Shown here piece after piece: positions 63,168-64,000 of a DNA stretch of 64,000 nucleotides. Within the stretch, counting starts at the first letter, position 1, and each line of letters begins with the position of its first letter. The notes below the pieces were generated by a model, which was not told where the DNA came from, did no database searches, and worked only from the letters and a program-made list of their open reading frames with translations. The translations under genes were made by a program, and so were the position numbers. This DNA is from JAGVSV01 sp040766135 (GTDB lineage: Bacteria; Bacillota; Clostridia; Christensenellales; Aristaeellaceae): the NCBI GenBank assembly GCA_040766135.1, contig JAXGRA010000005.1:85432-149431 (forward strand), written 5' to 3'.

Positions 63168-63857
63168 ATGAAACATGGAAAGAAATACCTGGACTCCAAA
63201 AAGCTGATTGACCAGGCCAAGTTGTACGACCCCGAGGAGGCTATCAGCCTGGTCAAGCAGACCGGCAAGGCCAAATTTGATGAAACTGTAGAACTGTCCC
63301 TGCGCTTGGGCGTTGACCCGCGCAACGCTGACCAACAGGTGCGCGGCACTGTCGTGCTGCCGCATGGCACAGGCCGCGTGCAGCGCGTGCTGGTGTTCGC
63401 CAAGGGCGAAAAGGCCGATGAAGCAAAGGCCGCAGGCGCCGACTATGTGGGCGATGCCGATCTGGTGGACAAAATCCGCAACGAAAACTGGTTCGAGTTT
63501 GACGTGTGCGTAGCCACCCCGGACATGATGGGCACCGTGGGCCGCATTGGCCGCATCCTGGGCCCCAAGGGCCTGATGCCCAACCCCAAGGCCGGCACCG
63601 TCACCACGGACGTCGCCAAAGCCGTAGCCGATATCAAGGCCGGTAAGGTTGAGTACCGTGTGGACAAGACCGCCATCGCGCACTGCCCGATTGGCAAGGT
63701 GTCCTTTACCGAGGAACAGCTGCTGGACAACCTCAACGCGCTGATGGCCGCTATCGTGCGCGCCAAGCCCAGCGCTGCCAAGGGCGTCTACCTGCGCAGC
63801 TTGTACCTGAGCGCCACGATGGGCCCGTCCATCCGCCTGAACACTCAGAAGTTCTAA
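63168..63857 (+). CDS. rplA: 50S ribosomal protein L1
   Basis: 229 residues from the ATG at 63168, with GGAGG 7-11 nt upstream. KHGKKYLDSKKLID, VELSLRLGVDPRNADQQVRG, LGPKGLMPNPKAGTVT and KVEYRVDKTAIAHCPIGK. L1 builds the stalk and represses its own operon. rplJ and rplL, usually next, do not follow. Confidence 0.97.
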   Translation: MKHGKKYLDSKKLIDQAKLYDPEEAISLVKQTGKAKFDETVELSLRLGVDPRNADQQVRGTVVLPHGTGRVQRVLVFAKGEKADEAKAAGADYVGDADLVDKIRNENWFEFDVCVATPDMMGTVGRIGRILGPKGLMPNPKAGTVTTDVAKAVADIKAGKVEYRVDKTAIAHCPIGKVSFTEEQLLDNLNALMAAIVRAKPSAAKGVYLRSLYLSATMGPSIRLNTQKF

Positions 63858-63878
63858 GCTAAACAACTGGTTTCATTC

Positions 63879-63912
63879 ACACCGCGCGTCCATCTGGGCG
63901 CGCGGTGTTTGT
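63879..63912 (+). terminator. Probable terminator after rplA
   Basis: 10-bp perfect GC-rich stem (63879-63888 with 63899-63908), extendable by 3 pairs around an ATCT loop, then TTTG. The U run is short. Confidence 0.6.
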
Positions 63913-63940
63913 ATGACAGAAGAACAGGAGTTGGCACCAA

Positions 63941-64000
63941 TTGAGCAAATCAGCAGCGTTGTGTCCGTTCCGACATCCCGATATTGTGCTAAAAACCTCT
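63941..64000 (+). CDS. Start of an unidentified gene (partial)
   Basis: A TTG 10 nt after CAGGAG opens a frame that stays open to the window end: MSKSAALCPFRHPDIVLKTS. It does not look like L10. Twenty residues are too few to identify it. Confidence 0.35.
   Translation, partial: MSKSAALCPFRHPDIVLKTS

Overview
The window comes from a moderately GC-rich bacterium that I place, by inference from gene order and family membership, in the Firmicutes/Clostridia lineage. The supporting blocks are nadK-argR-recN, darA-holB-yaaT, rimP-nusA-ylxR-ylxQ-infB-rbfA-nrnA-truB, phoH-pgpH-ybeY-cdd-era and tilS-hpt-ftsH. VanW and SpoIID-domain proteins, a c-di-AMP receptor and phosphodiesterase, and a formate-THF ligase fit an anaerobe of this group. 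I cannot name a genus. No rRNA, tRNA or CRISPR array was seen.

Layout: 1-2 kb is the end of a proton-translocating transhydrogenase operon (pntAA-pntAB-pntB). 2-3.6 kb (minus) is an SDR oxidoreductase and a sirtuin. 3.8-4.9 kb is a stand-alone MsmK/UgpC-type sugar ABC ATPase. 4.98-5.51 kb is a gene-free, AT-rich stretch with a cluster of DnaA-box-like sites, a candidate replication origin without dnaA beside it, followed by a HAD phosphatase, rlmH and recF. 7.7-10.6 kb (minus) holds a rhomboid-like protein, a MATE exporter and a degenerate kinase-like protein. 10.8-13.2 kb is a polar amino acid ABC transporter. 13.4-14.3 kb is a lower-GC orphan gene that looks like a sensor domain joined to a PD-(D/E)XK-type nuclease. 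It is followed by a UroD-family methyltransferase (minus).

15.6-29.3 kb is mostly plus-strand housekeeping: tilS-hpt, ftsH, a PHP phosphatase, a VanW protein, an oxidoreductase, nadK-argR-recN, upp, a methyltransferase and a SpoIID/SH3 protein. From 29.33 to 33.4 kb lies a decayed island: a truncated transposase, a glycyl radical enzyme and activase operon broken by many frameshifts, and a HAD gene reduced to its two ends. It contains a second, 90 percent identical copy of the 3' end of the SpoIID gene, so the two copies bracket about 3.6 kb of dead DNA.

33.4-35.7 kb (minus) is darA-holB-yaaT. 36-43.5 kb is the translation-factor operon rimP to truB. 43.5-50.5 kb carries a NagD-like phosphatase, a GntR regulator, fhs, an Lrp regulator with its aminotransferase, a CapA-like protein and a degenerate isopropylmalate-dehydrogenase-like protein. 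50.5-56.6 kb (minus) is phoH-pgpH-(ybeY fused to cdd)-era-apbE. 56.7-64 kb is a small ferredoxin gene and then rpsL-rpsG-fusA-tuf-rpmG-secE-nusG-rplK-rplA. The same L1-operator-like RNA motif precedes both rplK and rplA.

Most genes right of 5.5 kb, and all the highly expressed ones, read rightwards, as expected if replication forks enter from the candidate origin. Many promoters show an extended -10 of the form TGnTATACT or TGnTATGAT with a 17-18 bp spacer.
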